Notes: generated by a model not told the origin, from the sequence alone. Positions 34,253 through 43,121 are shown, counted from the first letter of the stretch. The stretch is 64,000 nucleotides of DNA from Mycobacterium sp. 852002-51961_SCH5331710 (GCF_001665535.1 NZ_LZSQ01000053.1:62001-126000), one strand, 5' to 3'. Program-made: numbers and translations.

Positions 34253-35371
34253 ATGAAGACGAACGCCGCCGTCCTGTGGGGACTCAACGAGCCGTGGAGC
34301 ATCGAGGAGATCGACCTCGACGGTCCGAAGGAAGGCGAGGTGCTCGTCTCGTTCGAGGCGACCGGGCTGTGCCATTCAGACCACCACGTCGTCACGGGTG
34401 ATTTCGCCGGTGTGCCGCTGCCGATCATCGGCGGCCACGAAGGGGCCGGTGTCGTCGTCGAACTGGGGCCGGGCGTGCGCGACCTCGAGGTCGGCGACCA
34501 CGTGGTCAGCTCGTTCCTGCCCGCGTGCGGGCGCTGCCGGTGGTGCGCCAGCGGGCATCAGAACCTGTGCGACCTCGGCGCGCTGATCCTGGTCGGCCTC
34601 CAGGCCGACGGCACGTACCGGCGCAAGGTTCAAGGCAAGGACGTCGGAATCCTCTCCGGCGTCGGCAGTTTCTCCCAGTACGGGACGCTGTCGGAGGCGT
34701 CGGTGGTCAAGATCGACGACGACTTTCCACTGGCCCGGGCCTGCCTGCTGGGCTGCGGGGTGATGACGGGCTGGGGTTCGGCCGTGAACACCGCCGACGT
34801 CAGCCCCGGCGACACGGTCGTGATCATCGGCTGCGGTGGCATCGGAAGCGGTGCGATCCAGGGCGCGCGACTGGCCGGCGCGGAACACATCGTCGTGGTC
34901 GAGCTCGTGGAGGACAAGCGGGAGAAGGCATTCGAGTTCGGCGCCACTCACTTCGTGACGTCCATGCCCGAGGCCATGGAACTGGTCGGTGAGCTCACCC
35001 GCGGCGTGATGGCCGATTCCGCGCTGCTGACCATGGGCGTGCTCGAAGGCCGGATGATCGACGAGGCGCTCAACATCATCCGCAAGGGCGGCGCGGTCGT
35101 CATGACCGCGATCGCCTCGATGGCTGACGTCACGCCGACACTGTCGATGGCGATGATGACGCTGTTCCAGAAGCGGCTGTTGGGCAGCCTCTACGGCGAG
35201 GCCAATCCGCGCGCCGATATCCCGCGGCTACTCAACCTCTATCGCGACGGCAAGCTCTTGCTCGACGAAACCGTCACTGCGGAGTACAAACTCAACAACA
35301 TCAACGAGGGTTACGACGACATGCTCGCGGGGCGCAACATCCGCGGTGTGATCATCCACGACCACTCGTGA
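34253..35371 (+). CDS. Zinc-dependent alcohol dehydrogenase, NDMA-dependent type
   Basis: 372 residues of the class III-like MDR family. Catalytic zinc ligands: Cys in GLCHSDHH (near 40), His in GGHEGAG (near 62) and a later Cys in LLGCGVMTGWG. The structural zinc site is CGRCRWCASGHQNLC. The NAD loop is GCGGIGSGAIQGA. The sequence style matches mycothiol-era NDMA-dependent dehydrogenases of actinobacteria, which keep NAD(H) bound. It could oxidise an alcohol or aldehyde from sterol breakdown, but there is no KstR or KstR2 box in front. It is not in this position in M. tuberculosis. Confidence 0.85.
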   Translation: MKTNAAVLWGLNEPWSIEEIDLDGPKEGEVLVSFEATGLCHSDHHVVTGDFAGVPLPIIGGHEGAGVVVELGPGVRDLEVGDHVVSSFLPACGRCRWCASGHQNLCDLGALILVGLQADGTYRRKVQGKDVGILSGVGSFSQYGTLSEASVVKIDDDFPLARACLLGCGVMTGWGSAVNTADVSPGDTVVIIGCGGIGSGAIQGARLAGAEHIVVVELVEDKREKAFEFGATHFVTSMPEAMELVGELTRGVMADSALLTMGVLEGRMIDEALNIIRKGGAVVMTAIASMADVTPTLSMAMMTLFQKRLLGSLYGEANPRADIPRLLNLYRDGKLLLDETVTAEYKLNNINEGYDDMLAGRNIRGVIIHDHS

Positions 35372-36279
35372 CGGCCGGCGGACCACAGGTGCGCTGGCTG
35401 TCGCATGTGCGGTCGGTGCTGGGTACCGAGATCCACGCCGTCCGTAATCGCAAGCTCGACCTGAATCCCGCCGATCTCACGAGATTCACGTTCCCGTTGA
35501 TGTTGGGCCTTGCCGGTGTATTGGCGTTCGGCGCCGTGCCACTGGTCGTCATCCGTAGCAGTGTCAGCACCGATGACGTGCTGGTTCCGCTGGTCGGTTC
35601 GCTGGCCCTGACCGCGGTGGGCACGGCCGTGATGACTTGGCTCATCGCCATCGTCGTCTCCGGTCTTGTGCTGATGGTCTTCTACCGAACCGCACCTACG
35701 ACGTCGTCGCGCCTGGTGATCCGCACGGTCGTCGACTCGTTCGACCGCGTCAGCGACACCGCGGCGCGGCTGGCCACGCTCGCCCTGGTTGCCGGACTCG
35801 TCGCGCTGGCCATCGGGCTGCCAACTCGTCGCGACGACGAGTTTGCGCATCCGGTCATCGACGACCTGCTCACCGCGCAGATCGGGGTGCTGCTGGCGGC
35901 GCTGGGCGTCGCCTACCTCGCCGAAACGGTGCGGTGCGCCGCCGAGCTGGTGGATCGGCAGTCGCTGCTGTTGGCATGGCCATGGTCGCTCGGGATCTCA
36001 TGTGTCAGTTGGGTTGTCGCGACCACCATCGGCCCCTTCGAAACGACCCGCACGTTGGAGGTGCTTCTCAACGAGTGGCTCCCGGCCACGGTGAACGGGA
36101 CCTCGAGGGCCGACGTCATCGCCGATCTCCTGCCCGCGAGCGCCAACTGGTGGGCGGCCGTCGCTCCGCTGCCCGTGATCACCCTGATATGGATCTTGGA
36201 GGCGCGCCGAGACAACGGGTTCGTTGAGATACGCGAGCTGATACGAAGTGAGCGCGATGACCTCAGAGGCGTTCGATGA
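35368..36279 (+). CDS. Polytopic membrane protein of unknown function
   Basis: 303 residues with about six transmembrane helices (42-62, 70-95, 87-108, 133-152, 172-192, 205-225 and one near 265-283). Starts with GTG overlapping the dehydrogenase stop (GTGA), so it is co-translated with it. Its end overlaps the convergent fadA6 end by 17 bases. No domain recognised; lies where Rv3555c sits in M. tuberculosis but on the opposite strand. Confidence 0.65.
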   Translation: MTAGGPQVRWLSHVRSVLGTEIHAVRNRKLDLNPADLTRFTFPLMLGLAGVLAFGAVPLVVIRSSVSTDDVLVPLVGSLALTAVGTAVMTWLIAIVVSGLVLMVFYRTAPTTSSRLVIRTVVDSFDRVSDTAARLATLALVAGLVALAIGLPTRRDDEFAHPVIDDLLTAQIGVLLAALGVAYLAETVRCAAELVDRQSLLLAWPWSLGISCVSWVVATTIGPFETTRTLEVLLNEWLPATVNGTSRADVIADLLPASANWWAAVAPLPVITLIWILEARRDNGFVEIRELIRSERDDLRGVR

Positions 36280-37420
36280 TCGTCACGTTCGCGGTTCCGC
36301 CGCCTTCACACATCGTCTGCAGGCCGTAGCGACCGCCGGTGCGCTCCAACGTGTTCAGCATTGTGGCGAAGAGCTTGGCGCCCGTCGCGCCCAGCGGATG
36401 GCCGAGTGCGATCGCCCCGCCGCTGGGGTTGACCTTGGCGGGGTCGGCGCCGGTCTCTTTCAGCCACGCCATCACGACGGGCGCAAAGGCTTCGTTGATC
36501 TCGACGGTGTCGATGTCGTCGATCGACAGGCCGGTCTTCTTCAACGCGTACTCCGTTGCAGGGATCGGCCCGGTCAACATGAACACCGGGTCCGCGCCGC
36601 GGGCGCTGATGTGGTGAATGCGGGCACGCGGCTTGAGCCCGTGCTCCTTGACGGCCTGCTCAGAGGCCAACAGCACCGCACTGGCGCCGTCGGAGATCTG
36701 GCTGGCCATCGCGGCGGTCAGCCGGCCGCCGTCCACCAGCGTCTTGAGACCGGCCATCTTCTCCAGTGAGGTGTCGCGGGGACCTTCGTCAGTGACGAAA
36801 CCGTCGACCGGAATGATCTCGTTCTCGAAGTAGCCGGAGCGGATCGCCTCCTGCGCACGCTGGTGGCTCGTCAGCGAGTACTGCTCCATCTCCTCGCGGG
36901 AGATGTTCCACTTCTCCGCGATCAGCTCGGCGCCGCGGAACTGTGAGATCTCCTGGTCCCCGTACCGGTGCAGCCAGCTCTTCGATTCGTTTGTGGGAGA
37001 AGTGAATCCGAACTGCTCGGCGACGGTCATCGCCGATGAGATCGGAATCTGGCTCATGTTCTGCATTCCGCCGGCCACGATCAGGTCGGCCGTTCCGGAC
37101 ATGATCGCTTGTGCGCCAAAGGAAATAGCCTGCTGGCTGGACCCACACTGGCGATCGACGGTGACGCCCGGCACCTCCTCGGGGAAGCCGGCCGCTAGCC
37201 ATGAGAGCCGGGCAATGTTGCCGGCCTGCGGTCCGATCGCGTCCACGCAACCGCCGATCACGTCGTCGACGGCGCCGGGATCCACGTCGACGCGGTCGAA
37301 CAACCCGCGCCATCCAGCCGCGCCCAGATCCACCGGGTGGACCCCGGCCAGCGATCCGTTGCGCTTACCGACTGCGGTGCGAACAGCGTCGATGACATAG
37401 GCCTGTGAAGCTGCAGCCAT
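36263..37420 (-). CDS. fadA6: FadA6 thiolase of the ring-degradation pathway
   Basis: 385 residues. Nucleophile Cys in DRQCGSSQQA (near 90), His in [14 protein letters not shown] (near 340) and second Cys in MCEGGGTANV (near 372). It thiolyses the open-chain dioxo-CoA ester released by IpdAB. ATG 37420, 2 bases after the kstR2 stop, with AGAAGGA upstream. Co-transcribed with kstR2. Equivalent to Rv3556c. Confidence 0.95.
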   Translation of the reverse strand: MAAASQAYVIDAVRTAVGKRNGSLAGVHPVDLGAAGWRGLFDRVDVDPGAVDDVIGGCVDAIGPQAGNIARLSWLAAGFPEEVPGVTVDRQCGSSQQAISFGAQAIMSGTADLIVAGGMQNMSQIPISSAMTVAEQFGFTSPTNESKSWLHRYGDQEISQFRGAELIAEKWNISREEMEQYSLTSHQRAQEAIRSGYFENEIIPVDGFVTDEGPRDTSLEKMAGLKTLVDGGRLTAAMASQISDGASAVLLASEQAVKEHGLKPRARIHHISARGADPVFMLTGPIPATEYALKKTGLSIDDIDTVEINEAFAPVVMAWLKETGADPAKVNPSGGAIALGHPLGATGAKLFATMLNTLERTGGRYGLQTMCEGGGTANVTIIERL

Positions 37421-37422
37421 GA

Positions 37423-38049
37423 TCAGTCCTTCTCTCTTGTGATGCCACCAAGAACGATAGCGAGGTACTGACGGCCGACTTCCTCGGCCGTGAGGGGCCC
37501 GCCCGGCTGATACCAGCGGACCGAAACCCATGTCGTGTCACGGATGAACCGGTACACCAGGTCGACGTCGATGTCGGGCCGGAAGTAGCCCTCCTCGACG
37601 CCCTGGTTGAGCAGGTCGAGCCACATCTTGCGCTGCTCTTTGTTGCGCTGCTCGACGTAGGAGAACCGCTCCTGCCCGGACAGCCGCTTCGCCTCGTCCT
37701 GATAGATGACTACCTGCGCGTGCCGGTGTTCGATCGCCTCGAACGAGGTCATGAACAGGCCCTTGAGGCGCTCCAGCGGGTTGGGCTCGGTGTCGACGAT
37801 CTCCTGGTACCGCGCGAACAGCCAGTCGAGGAAGCCCCGCAGGACCTCGTCGACCATTTCCTCCTTCGAGGAGAAATGGTGATACAGGCTGCCGGAGAGG
37901 ATGCCCGCGGAGTCGGCGATGTCGCGCACCGTCGTCGCGCGCAGGCCGCGTTCGGCGAACATCTTCGCCGCGAGCTCGAGCAGCTCATCCCTGCGCGTCG
38001 GCGGCTGGCTAACCGACGGTTGCTTCTGTGGCACCTGACCCACTGACAC
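37423..38049 (-). CDS. kstR2: KstR2, TetR-family repressor of HIP catabolism
   Basis: 208 residues. N-terminal helix-turn-helix at about 15-60 (RRDELLELAAKMFAERGLRA, then ILSGSLYHHFSSKEE), C-terminal ligand domain. In M. tuberculosis and rhodococci it represses the genes for the last two steroid rings and responds to HIP-CoA. GTG start, with its own operator 10 bases upstream, so it is autoregulated. Equivalent to Rv3557c. Confidence 0.95.
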   Translation of the reverse strand: MSVGQVPQKQPSVSQPPTRRDELLELAAKMFAERGLRATTVRDIADSAGILSGSLYHHFSSKEEMVDEVLRGFLDWLFARYQEIVDTEPNPLERLKGLFMTSFEAIEHRHAQVVIYQDEAKRLSGQERFSYVEQRNKEQRKMWLDLLNQGVEEGYFRPDIDVDLVYRFIRDTTWVSVRWYQPGGPLTAEEVGRQYLAIVLGGITREKD

Positions 38050-38058
38050 AGGGTATCA

Positions 38059-38072
38059 ACCAAGCGCTTGCT
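38059..38072. promoter_or_regulatory. KstR2 operator before kstR2
   Basis: ACCAAGCGCTTGCT matches ANCAAGNNCTTGNT exactly. It lies 10 bases before the kstR2 start and supplies autoregulation of kstR2-fadA6. Confidence 0.9.
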
Positions 38073-38122
38073 CGGCTACTGCCCGTGTGCGTTCTCAACC
38101 CGAGGTTCGGTACACATGAGCG

Positions 38123-38635
38123 GTGACCGACGCGCCCCACCGGCCCTCTGGATTCTGGAACCGACTGACCCGGCGCACGAAGACCGTCGTCCTCGTCGAC
38201 GTCATCGTATTGGCGATCCTGCTGGTAGCGGCCGCGCTGTACTTCATGGATCCATGGTCTGATTCATCGTCGGAAACCGTCGCCACGTCGAGCACCACCA
38301 CAGTCACTCCTCAGTCGCCATTACGCACTAGCTACGGCCTTGCTTGGATCATGGCAGCATGCGGCAAACGCATGGTGTTGGAGGATCCGCCACAGTCGCC
38401 GCTACCCCAAGCGATCGATTACGTCGCGTGCATTGCGCCCGGAACCATCGACACGATCGTCATCGGGGCGTACGACGACGAGGAGACCCTCGACGGTGAC
38501 CTCGCCGGGATGCGCGGAGCGCACCGCCATGCCACTCACGTGGACGACAACGGCAAGCATTGGCTCGTGGTCGTCGAGGGCGACAGCGACGTGCCCCTGG
38601 AGCCCCTGAGACGCTACGGTTTCCGCATTGGTTGA
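38123..38635 (+). CDS. Small single-pass membrane protein, unknown
   Basis: 170 residues. Basic N-terminus, one helix at about 22-43 (VVLVDVIVLAILLVAAALYF), Ser/Thr linker, then a domain of about 100 residues with two cysteines (MAACGKR, YVACIAP) that could pair outside the cell. GTG start with weak ribosome site. It stands between the kstR2 operator and the type VII-like module, 49 bases before the DUF2563 gene, and reads in the same direction, so it may be part of that module as an accessory protein. No family recognised. Confidence 0.55.
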   Translation: MTDAPHRPSGFWNRLTRRTKTVVLVDVIVLAILLVAAALYFMDPWSDSSSETVATSSTTTVTPQSPLRTSYGLAWIMAACGKRMVLEDPPQSPLPQAIDYVACIAPGTIDTIVIGAYDDEETLDGDLAGMRGAHRHATHVDDNGKHWLVVVEGDSDVPLEPLRRYGFRIG

Positions 38636-38684
38636 CCCGGAATCTGTGCGCGGAACCCTCGTGGCATCCGCTTAGGCTCGAATC

Positions 38685-38996
38685 ATGTTCGTCGATACCG
38701 AGATGCTGCGGATGGGAGCCGACTTCTCCAAAAGCGCCGGTGAGATCGTGAAACGGGGTGCAGAGGAGTTCGCGGCCACGTCGCTGCCCGCTGGGATCTT
38801 CGGTGACTTCGACGCCGCGCACGAGTTCCACATCGCCTTGGGCCGAGCGCACGAAGCACAAGCAGCGGCCATGCGTTGGCACCACGCCGCCTTCGATGGT
38901 TTCGCCACAAAGGCCAGCGACGGAGCCACCACTTTCGATCAACGAGACGAGTACGGCGGGGCGGCGGTGCGCTCGGCCGGCGAAGCCATCAGCTGA
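38685..38996 (+). CDS. DUF2563-like small protein, probable type VII effector partner
   Basis: 103 residues, all helical, beginning MFVDTEMLRMGADFSKSAGE, the pattern I associate with mycobacterial DUF2563 proteins. Size and two-helix layout with a central turn (SLPAGIFGDF) resemble the WXG100/EspC group of type VII secretion substrates and their partners. It lacks the WXG motif and a clear YxxxD/E export signal. It precedes the 510-residue protein by 6 bases, as expected for a partner or targeting factor. Confidence 0.65.
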   Translation: MFVDTEMLRMGADFSKSAGEIVKRGAEEFAATSLPAGIFGDFDAAHEFHIALGRAHEAQAAAMRWHHAAFDGFATKASDGATTFDQRDEYGGAAVRSAGEAIS

Positions 38997-39002
38997 CCGA
39001 CC

Positions 39003-40535
39003 ATGACGCTCCACCTCAAGAACTTGGATCACGGGATGCTCACCGGTGCAGCCGGAGGCGATCCGTGGCAGGTCAACCGCACGGTGCAGGGCGGATCGCC
39101 GGGTGAGATCAGCGAACTGGCGATGGCGTTCCACAACGCCGCCGCCTGTACAACGGAATCGAGCAATGAATTCGCTGTCGCTCGACAACGTTTTGCCGCC
39201 GCGTGGGATCGTCAGGACGGTGGCGACCATCCGATCAACGACTCGGCGGAGGTACAGCGCGCGACCGAGTCTTTAAAGCTCAGCGACGAACAAATCCGTC
39301 GGGTCGCCGTCGATCTCCAAAACGTCTCTATGTCACTGGCCGAAGCGCAGCGCAGCGGCGACGTCGTCATCTCCAACCTCGACGCGGCGCTGAAGTGGAT
39401 CGACAACCAGATCGAGCACGAACTGGCCGTCGCCGCCGCGAACGGTGAACAGGCCGACGTCGAGGGTCTGCGACAAGCGGCCGTCGACCGGACGCGAGAG
39501 GCACTGGCGTCGGTTCAGGGGGTGCGTGATACCTATTCCGAGCAGCTGGACAAGTCGCGGCTGGAGATGGCGGCCGAGGGTTACTCGCCGGATGCAATGA
39601 AAGACGCCGAAGGTCAGCAGGATTCACCGGCTACACAGCAGGCGAAGGCCGAAGCCGATCAGTACGGGAGCAGCCAACGCGAAGCCGATCGGTCGTTGGT
39701 GAACTCTCCTGGCGTATGGACGCCGGAGAAGCAGGCTGCGGCAGCGCGACTGCGGGACTACGCCATCATCAACGATCCGACCGCGAGTTCAGACCAGGTG
39801 CGTTACGCCGGGCAGCGCCTGGACGACTACCACACTTCGATCAAGCAAGGTCCGCTGCCGACCGATCCGATCCTTGGAGGTGACGCCCGCTCTCAAGCGC
39901 GGACACGATTAACGATGCAAGCCCAGCTCGTGCAAGGCCTGGTTGGGGAAGCACCGATGCCGCCGGATAAGGCCACGGCGATGGTCAATGAAACTGAAGC
40001 TCTGGCAAGGGAGTTGGTGATATCCCGTCTTCATGAGCAGTTGATGCGAGCCGGTATGTCGCCCGAAGGTGCCGCCGCTGCAACCGACAGCATGGCGCGA
40101 GGCATCGTCCCGCAAGATCTCGCGGACGCGGCATCTGCGGCCGGAAAGCCGCTCGCGGGTGGGAAGCAAGCCTTCAACTATTTCGCTGAAGCGCTGCCCA
40201 CCGGGTCCCATTGGAAACCGGAAGTAGCGACCTTTTCGCCGAGCGATGTCGAAGTGCTGAAGAAGATCGGCGGCCACTTGGGCTTCGCCGGAAATGTGAT
40301 AGACGCCTCCGTAGGCCTGTATGAATGGCGCACCGGCACACCTGGGTTAGAGGTTCTTTCCAAGACGGGCGGAAGCATGGCCGGGGCAATGGCTCTGGGC
40401 GCCGTCGGTGCTCAGTTCGGTCTCGTCGCTGGACCGCCCGGGGCGTTCGCGGGTGCGTTCATCCTCGGGACAGCGGGCGCGATCGGCGGCGAGGAGGCCG
40501 GTGAGCGGATCTACAGGTGGTTGGCGGGTAACTGA
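39003..40535 (+). CDS. Predicted type VII effector with glycine-zipper (pore-type) C-terminus
   Basis: 510 residues, no signal peptide. Residues 1-190 are mostly long helices with RFAAAWDRQDGGDHPINDSAEV near residue 65, a region I recall from mycobacterial proteins linked to WXG100-like partners. The middle (190-400) is Ala/Gln-rich and helical. Residues about 425-505 are hydrophobic and glycine-spaced (GGSMAGAMALGAVGAQFGLVAG, then GAFAGAFILGTAGAIGGEEAGE, split here), a glycine-zipper pattern seen in membrane-depolarising toxins. The next gene, overlapping by TGATG, encodes a membrane protein as expected for immunity. Toxin function is inference: no enzymatic motif, and the canonical export motif is not visible. 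Confidence 0.6.
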   Translation: MTLHLKNLDHGMLTGAAGGDPWQVNRTVQGGSPGEISELAMAFHNAAACTTESSNEFAVARQRFAAAWDRQDGGDHPINDSAEVQRATESLKLSDEQIRRVAVDLQNVSMSLAEAQRSGDVVISNLDAALKWIDNQIEHELAVAAANGEQADVEGLRQAAVDRTREALASVQGVRDTYSEQLDKSRLEMAAEGYSPDAMKDAEGQQDSPATQQAKAEADQYGSSQREADRSLVNSPGVWTPEKQAAAARLRDYAIINDPTASSDQVRYAGQRLDDYHTSIKQGPLPTDPILGGDARSQARTRLTMQAQLVQGLVGEAPMPPDKATAMVNETEALARELVISRLHEQLMRAGMSPEGAAAATDSMARGIVPQDLADAASAAGKPLAGGKQAFNYFAEALPTGSHWKPEVATFSPSDVEVLKKIGGHLGFAGNVIDASVGLYEWRTGTPGLEVLSKTGGSMAGAMALGAVGAQFGLVAGPPGAFAGAFILGTAGAIGGEEAGERIYRWLAGN

Positions 40536-41155
40536 TGAATGACTTGTTCACGGTGATTGCATTCCTTGGGCTCGCGGCCATCTTCGCGGCTCGGCTTATG
40601 AAGCCACGGACCGGACGGATCGTCTTCTGGGCGGCGACAACCATCACGTGCGTTTCTGCATTTCTGATGGCTTACCCGCCGGATTGGAGTACCGGGCTCT
40701 TGATGGCTTTCGGGATCGGATGCCTCATTATCGTCGCCGCCTACATCAACACCGAGTTCATCGTCGTTCGTGGAAAGACTCGCTCGCTCTTCGCAGAGCT
40801 CGATGCGGACGAGAACTACGGCGGAGGTCTCACCCCCAGGAAAGCCTGGTGGCTCATGACGTTGGGCGTGACGATGGCCATCTTGATCGGACTCACCTAT
40901 CTCGTCACCAAGAGCTGGGAATGGGCCCCGGCTGCTTCAGTCGTCGTCGCAATCCTCGCCGGGTTATCGATGGGGTACCGCGACGCCCTGATGGGCAAGC
41001 CTGTTGCGGCCGGTCAACGACTACAGTTCGGCTTGATATCAGTAGTCACGGTGGGCATCTTCACCGTTGCATACCTTTACTTCTACATGACATGCAGGCG
41101 CAGACTGAAACAACGCCCGGCGTATGGTCGGCACGCGGACGGTAGCCGTCCCTAA
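40535..41155 (+). CDS. Six-helix membrane protein, candidate immunity protein
   Basis: 206 residues with hydrophobic segments at about 4-21, 30-47, 52-71, 104-124, 130-149 and 163-184; charged loop 72-102. The ATG overlaps the stop of the 510-residue protein (TGATG), which ensures co-production. Size, topology and coupling match immunity proteins that protect against pore-forming secreted toxins (for example the TipE type for LXG toxins). No sequence family recognised. The 3' end overlaps the convergent ipdF end by 4 bases. Confidence 0.6.
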   Translation: MNDLFTVIAFLGLAAIFAARLMKPRTGRIVFWAATTITCVSAFLMAYPPDWSTGLLMAFGIGCLIIVAAYINTEFIVVRGKTRSLFAELDADENYGGGLTPRKAWWLMTLGVTMAILIGLTYLVTKSWEWAPAASVVVAILAGLSMGYRDALMGKPVAAGQRLQFGLISVVTVGIFTVAYLYFYMTCRRRLKQRPAYGRHADGSRP

Positions 41156-41946
41156 GCCCGCTGGCTCGACACCGAAATGACCTCTCCAGTCAGGTAACTG
41201 GAGTACTCGCTGGCCAGGAACGCGATCGTCGCGGCGACCTCCCACGGCTCGGCCGCACGACCGAACGCCTCGCCCTCCGACAGCCGGTCCAACAGATCCG
41301 AGCTGCTGGTCTTCTCCAGGAACTTGTGCCGCGCGATGCTCGGGGACACCGCGTTGACGCGCACCCCGTACTCGACGGCCTCGACCGCGCTGCACCTCGT
41401 CAGCGCCATCACCCCGGCCTTGGCCGCCGCGTAATGCGACTGCGAATGTTGTGCGCGCCAACCTAATACGCTGGCGTTGTTGACGATCACGCCGCCGTGG
41501 TCGGCTTCGCGGAAGTACCGCAACGCCGCGCGCGTCGCACGCATCACCGAGGTCAGCGTGACATTGAGGACGCGGTCCCACTCCTCGTCGGTCATGTCGA
41601 TGACCGGTGTCTGCCCGCCCAGGCCCGCATTGTTGACCAAGACGTCGAGCCGGCCCAGCCGCGCCGTTGTCGACGCGATCAGCGCATCCACCTGCGCGGT
41701 CGAGGTGACATCGCAGACGACGCTCTCGACGCGGCCCAAGCCGAGTTCCTGCAACTGATCGCGGGTCTCACCCAGCCGCCGTTCGTGGTGATCGGACACG
41801 ACCACGTCGGCCCCCTCGGCCAGCGCTCGACGTGCCACCGCGGAGCCGATGCCTGTGCCGGCCGCCGCCGTCACGACGACGACCTTGCCGGTCAGTAGGC
41901 CGTGTCCCTCAATCTCTTTCGGAGCTGCAGAAAGATCCTTCGTCAC
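41152..41946 (-). CDS. ipdF: IpdF, SDR of the HIP pathway
   Basis: 264 residues. AAAGTGIGSAVARRAL near residue 30, NNAGLGG near 108 and catalytic YAAAKAGV near 180. It oxidises the 5-hydroxyl of the bicyclic CoA ester early in HIP degradation. The GTG at 41946 overlaps the fadE30 stop (GTGA); the long upstream frame is a shadow of fadE30. Second gene of the fadE30-ipdF operon. Equivalent to Rv3559c. Confidence 0.92.
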   Translation of the reverse strand: MTKDLSAAPKEIEGHGLLTGKVVVVTAAAGTGIGSAVARRALAEGADVVVSDHHERRLGETRDQLQELGLGRVESVVCDVTSTAQVDALIASTTARLGRLDVLVNNAGLGGQTPVIDMTDEEWDRVLNVTLTSVMRATRAALRYFREADHGGVIVNNASVLGWRAQHSQSHYAAAKAGVMALTRCSAVEAVEYGVRVNAVSPSIARHKFLEKTSSSDLLDRLSEGEAFGRAAEPWEVAATIAFLASEYSSYLTGEVISVSSQRA

Positions 41947-43091
41947 CCTTTTGGTTCCCTCGGTAGGCCGAGCACCCGCTCGGCGATGATGTTGCGCTGC
42001 ACCTCGTTCGACCCGCCGTAGATGGTGTCCGCCCGCGAGAACAGGAACAGCCGCTGCCACTCGTTGAAGTCGCCGTCGGTCAGCGCCAGACCTTCGCGGC
42101 CGAGCACGTCCATCGCGATCTCGCCGAGCTCGCGATGCCAGTTGGCCCACAACAGCTTCGAAACGTTGTCTTGGCCCGGTTGCTCGACGTCCATCGTCGC
42201 CAGCGCATACGACCGCATCGTCCGCAAGCCTGCCCACGACCGGGCCAACCGCTCGCGGATCAACGGATCATCCGCCGCGCCAGTGCGTTTGGCCAACTCG
42301 GCCACACCGGACAGCTCGCGTGCGTACTCGATCTGCTGCCCCAGCGTCGACACCCCGCGCTCGAACGTCAGCGTGCCCATGGCCACCCGCCAGCCGTCGC
42401 CCGGCTCGCCCACCACCAACGACGCATCCGTGCGGGCGTCATCGAAGAAGACCTCGTTGAATTCCGAATCGCCGGTCAGCTGCACGATCGGGCGGATCTC
42501 CACCCCCGGCTGATCCAACGGCACCAACAGATACGACAGGCCCGCATGCCGCTTGGAACCCTTCTCGGTGCGGGCCACGACGAAGCACCACTGCGCCCAG
42601 TGCGCCAGCGACGTCCACACCTTCTGGCCGTTGATCACCCACTGGTCGCCGTCGAGTTCGGCGGTGGTCGCCACGTTGGCGAGGTCGCTGCCCGCGCCCG
42701 GTTCGGAGTAGCCCTGGCACCACAACTCGGTGACGTCGAGGATCTTCGGAAGGAAGCGCTGCTGCTGCTCGGGGGTGCCGTACGCGATGAGCGTCGGCCC
42801 GAGCAGCTCCTCACCGAAGTGGTTGACCTTTGCCGGCGCGTTGGCGATCGCATATTCCTCGTAGAACGCGACCCGGTGCGCAACCGACAGCCCGCGCCCG
42901 CCGTGCTCTTCGGGCCAACCCAGGCACGTCAACCCGGCCGCTGCCAGATGCTGATTCCACGCTCGGCGCTCCTCGAAGGCCTCGTGCTCTCGCCCCGGCC
43001 CGCCGAGCCCCTTGAGCGCGGCGTACTCGCCGACGAGGTTGGCGGCAAGCCAGTCACGGACCTCGGCCCGGAACTCCTCGACCTCAATCAC
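41943..43091 (-). CDS. fadE30: FadE30 acyl-CoA dehydrogenase
   Basis: 382 residues. WCQGYSEPGAGSDLANV near residue 125 and the C-terminal ADTIYGGSNEVQRNIIAERVLG near 355 are complete dehydrogenase motifs, so it is a full-length active subunit. It introduces the propionyl side-chain double bond of HIP-CoA at the start of the ring C/D pathway. GTG start 17 bases from the KstR2 box. Equivalent to Rv3560c. Confidence 0.95.
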   Translation of the reverse strand: MIEVEEFRAEVRDWLAANLVGEYAALKGLGGPGREHEAFEERRAWNQHLAAAGLTCLGWPEEHGGRGLSVAHRVAFYEEYAIANAPAKVNHFGEELLGPTLIAYGTPEQQQRFLPKILDVTELWCQGYSEPGAGSDLANVATTAELDGDQWVINGQKVWTSLAHWAQWCFVVARTEKGSKRHAGLSYLLVPLDQPGVEIRPIVQLTGDSEFNEVFFDDARTDASLVVGEPGDGWRVAMGTLTFERGVSTLGQQIEYARELSGVAELAKRTGAADDPLIRERLARSWAGLRTMRSYALATMDVEQPGQDNVSKLLWANWHRELGEIAMDVLGREGLALTDGDFNEWQRLFLFSRADTIYGGSNEVQRNIIAERVLGLPREPKG

Positions 43092-43107
43092 CCTTGTAGG
43101 CTAACCT

Positions 43108-43121
43108 ACCAAGCACTTGCT
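43108..43121. promoter_or_regulatory. KstR2 operator between fadE30 and fadD3
   Basis: ACCAAGCACTTGCT matches ANCAAGNNCTTGNT exactly, and AT-rich flanks follow. It serves the divergent fadE30-ipdF and fadD3-fadE31-32-33 operons. Confidence 0.9.
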
